From NCBI RefSeq assembly GCF_901933205.1, contig NC_044572.1, forward strand, positions 60,298,965 to 60,362,964: 64,000 nt of DNA, read 5' to 3'. The notes below the pieces were generated by a model. That model made no database searches. It was not told the origin of the DNA and worked only from the letters and a program-made list of their open reading frames with translations. A program made the position numbers and the translations under genes. Below are positions 63,775-64,000 of this stretch, piece by piece (the stretch's first letter is position 1; every line of letters starts with the position of its first letter). Origin of the DNA: Camarhynchus parvulus (taxonomy: Eukaryota; Chordata; Aves; Passeriformes; Thraupidae).

Positions 63775-63934
63775 TCATTTTGAGACATGTGTGTGTAATG
63801 CAGTCCTGGACAATGTGATAGTAATCGTGTCTGCTTTTATTCAGAGGCTAACAGCCCTTTCTGAACGATGTTCTTCGGAAAAAGCCTTCAGACTAACCTT
63901 ATTCCTGCACAAAATCTCCAGTGGAGAGCACTGA
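63775..63934 (+). other. Exon-like open frame after a strong acceptor-like site
   Basis: A pyrimidine-rich stretch ending CTTCCACAG stops at 63774. The following 160 bases are open in the frame that begins HFETCVCNAVLDNVIVIVSA and ends with a stop at 63932-63934. The block keeps three CpGs (AATCGTG, GAACGATG, TTCGGAA) in CpG-poor surroundings. I do not recognise the peptide. It could be a terminal coding exon, an untranslated exon, a conserved non-coding element or chance. A frame of 53 codons is not significant by itself, and no internal splice donor is needed because the frame ends in a stop. Confidence 0.2.
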
Positions 63935-64000
63935 ACACTCACATGGGCCTTTCAGATATGTTAGGTCTATCTCTCGCTGATTCGTCCTTTTACTCATCTT

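Noticed and set aside
1..64000. CRISPR array, tRNA, rRNA, operon or phage-like organisation
   Set aside because: No regularly spaced repeats, no cloverleaf with B-box outside the SINE remnants, and no dense collinear open frames. The DNA is vertebrate-like non-coding sequence.

Overview
The window looks like non-coding DNA from a bird nuclear genome. The best evidence is a set of CR1 LINE fragments whose 3' ends carry the CR1 octamer-like ending (ATTCTATG/ATTCTGTG family), and a piece of an avian-type retroviral LTR. The DNA is AT-rich with few CpGs, interspersed repeats are sparse, and there are many short poly-A/T and TG/CT tracts. No bacterial, plasmid or phage organisation is present. A crocodilian or turtle source cannot be fully excluded from CR1 alone; the LTR match makes a bird more likely.

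I recognise no protein-coding gene, tRNA, rRNA or known small RNA. The longest open frame is 140 codons. The other open frames have the sizes expected by chance, or are translations of repeats and A-rich tracts. The window is therefore most likely a long intron or an intergenic stretch.

Layout: 1-5.7 kb is unique DNA with A-rich tracts. 5.7-8.3 kb holds three CR1 fragments of different age. 13.9-14.1 kb holds the LTR fragment, followed at 15.4 kb by a short CR1 3' end and a TG-rich tract. 22.2-22.9 kb holds a nested pair of CR1 elements, one inserted into the other, with reverse-transcriptase remnants. 22.9-50 kb is largely unique and featureless apart from homopolymers and small tandem duplications. 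50.4-50.6 kb is a GC-richer block. 51.7 and 54.5 kb carry short tandem duplications. 56.6-60.6 kb holds two MIR-like SINE fragments, a possible third, a CR1 3' end and the only CpG-rich interval (58.4-58.7 kb), which is the most likely place for a promoter or enhancer. The last 230 bases contain the most exon-like open frame, just after a good splice-acceptor sequence.

Nothing here amounts to a recognisable new biological system. The items most worth checking are the CpG-rich/MIR cluster at 56.6-60.6 kb, the exon-like frame at 63.8 kb and the nested CR1 at 22.2-22.9 kb. All repeat names rest on recalled family consensus and were not confirmed by a search.
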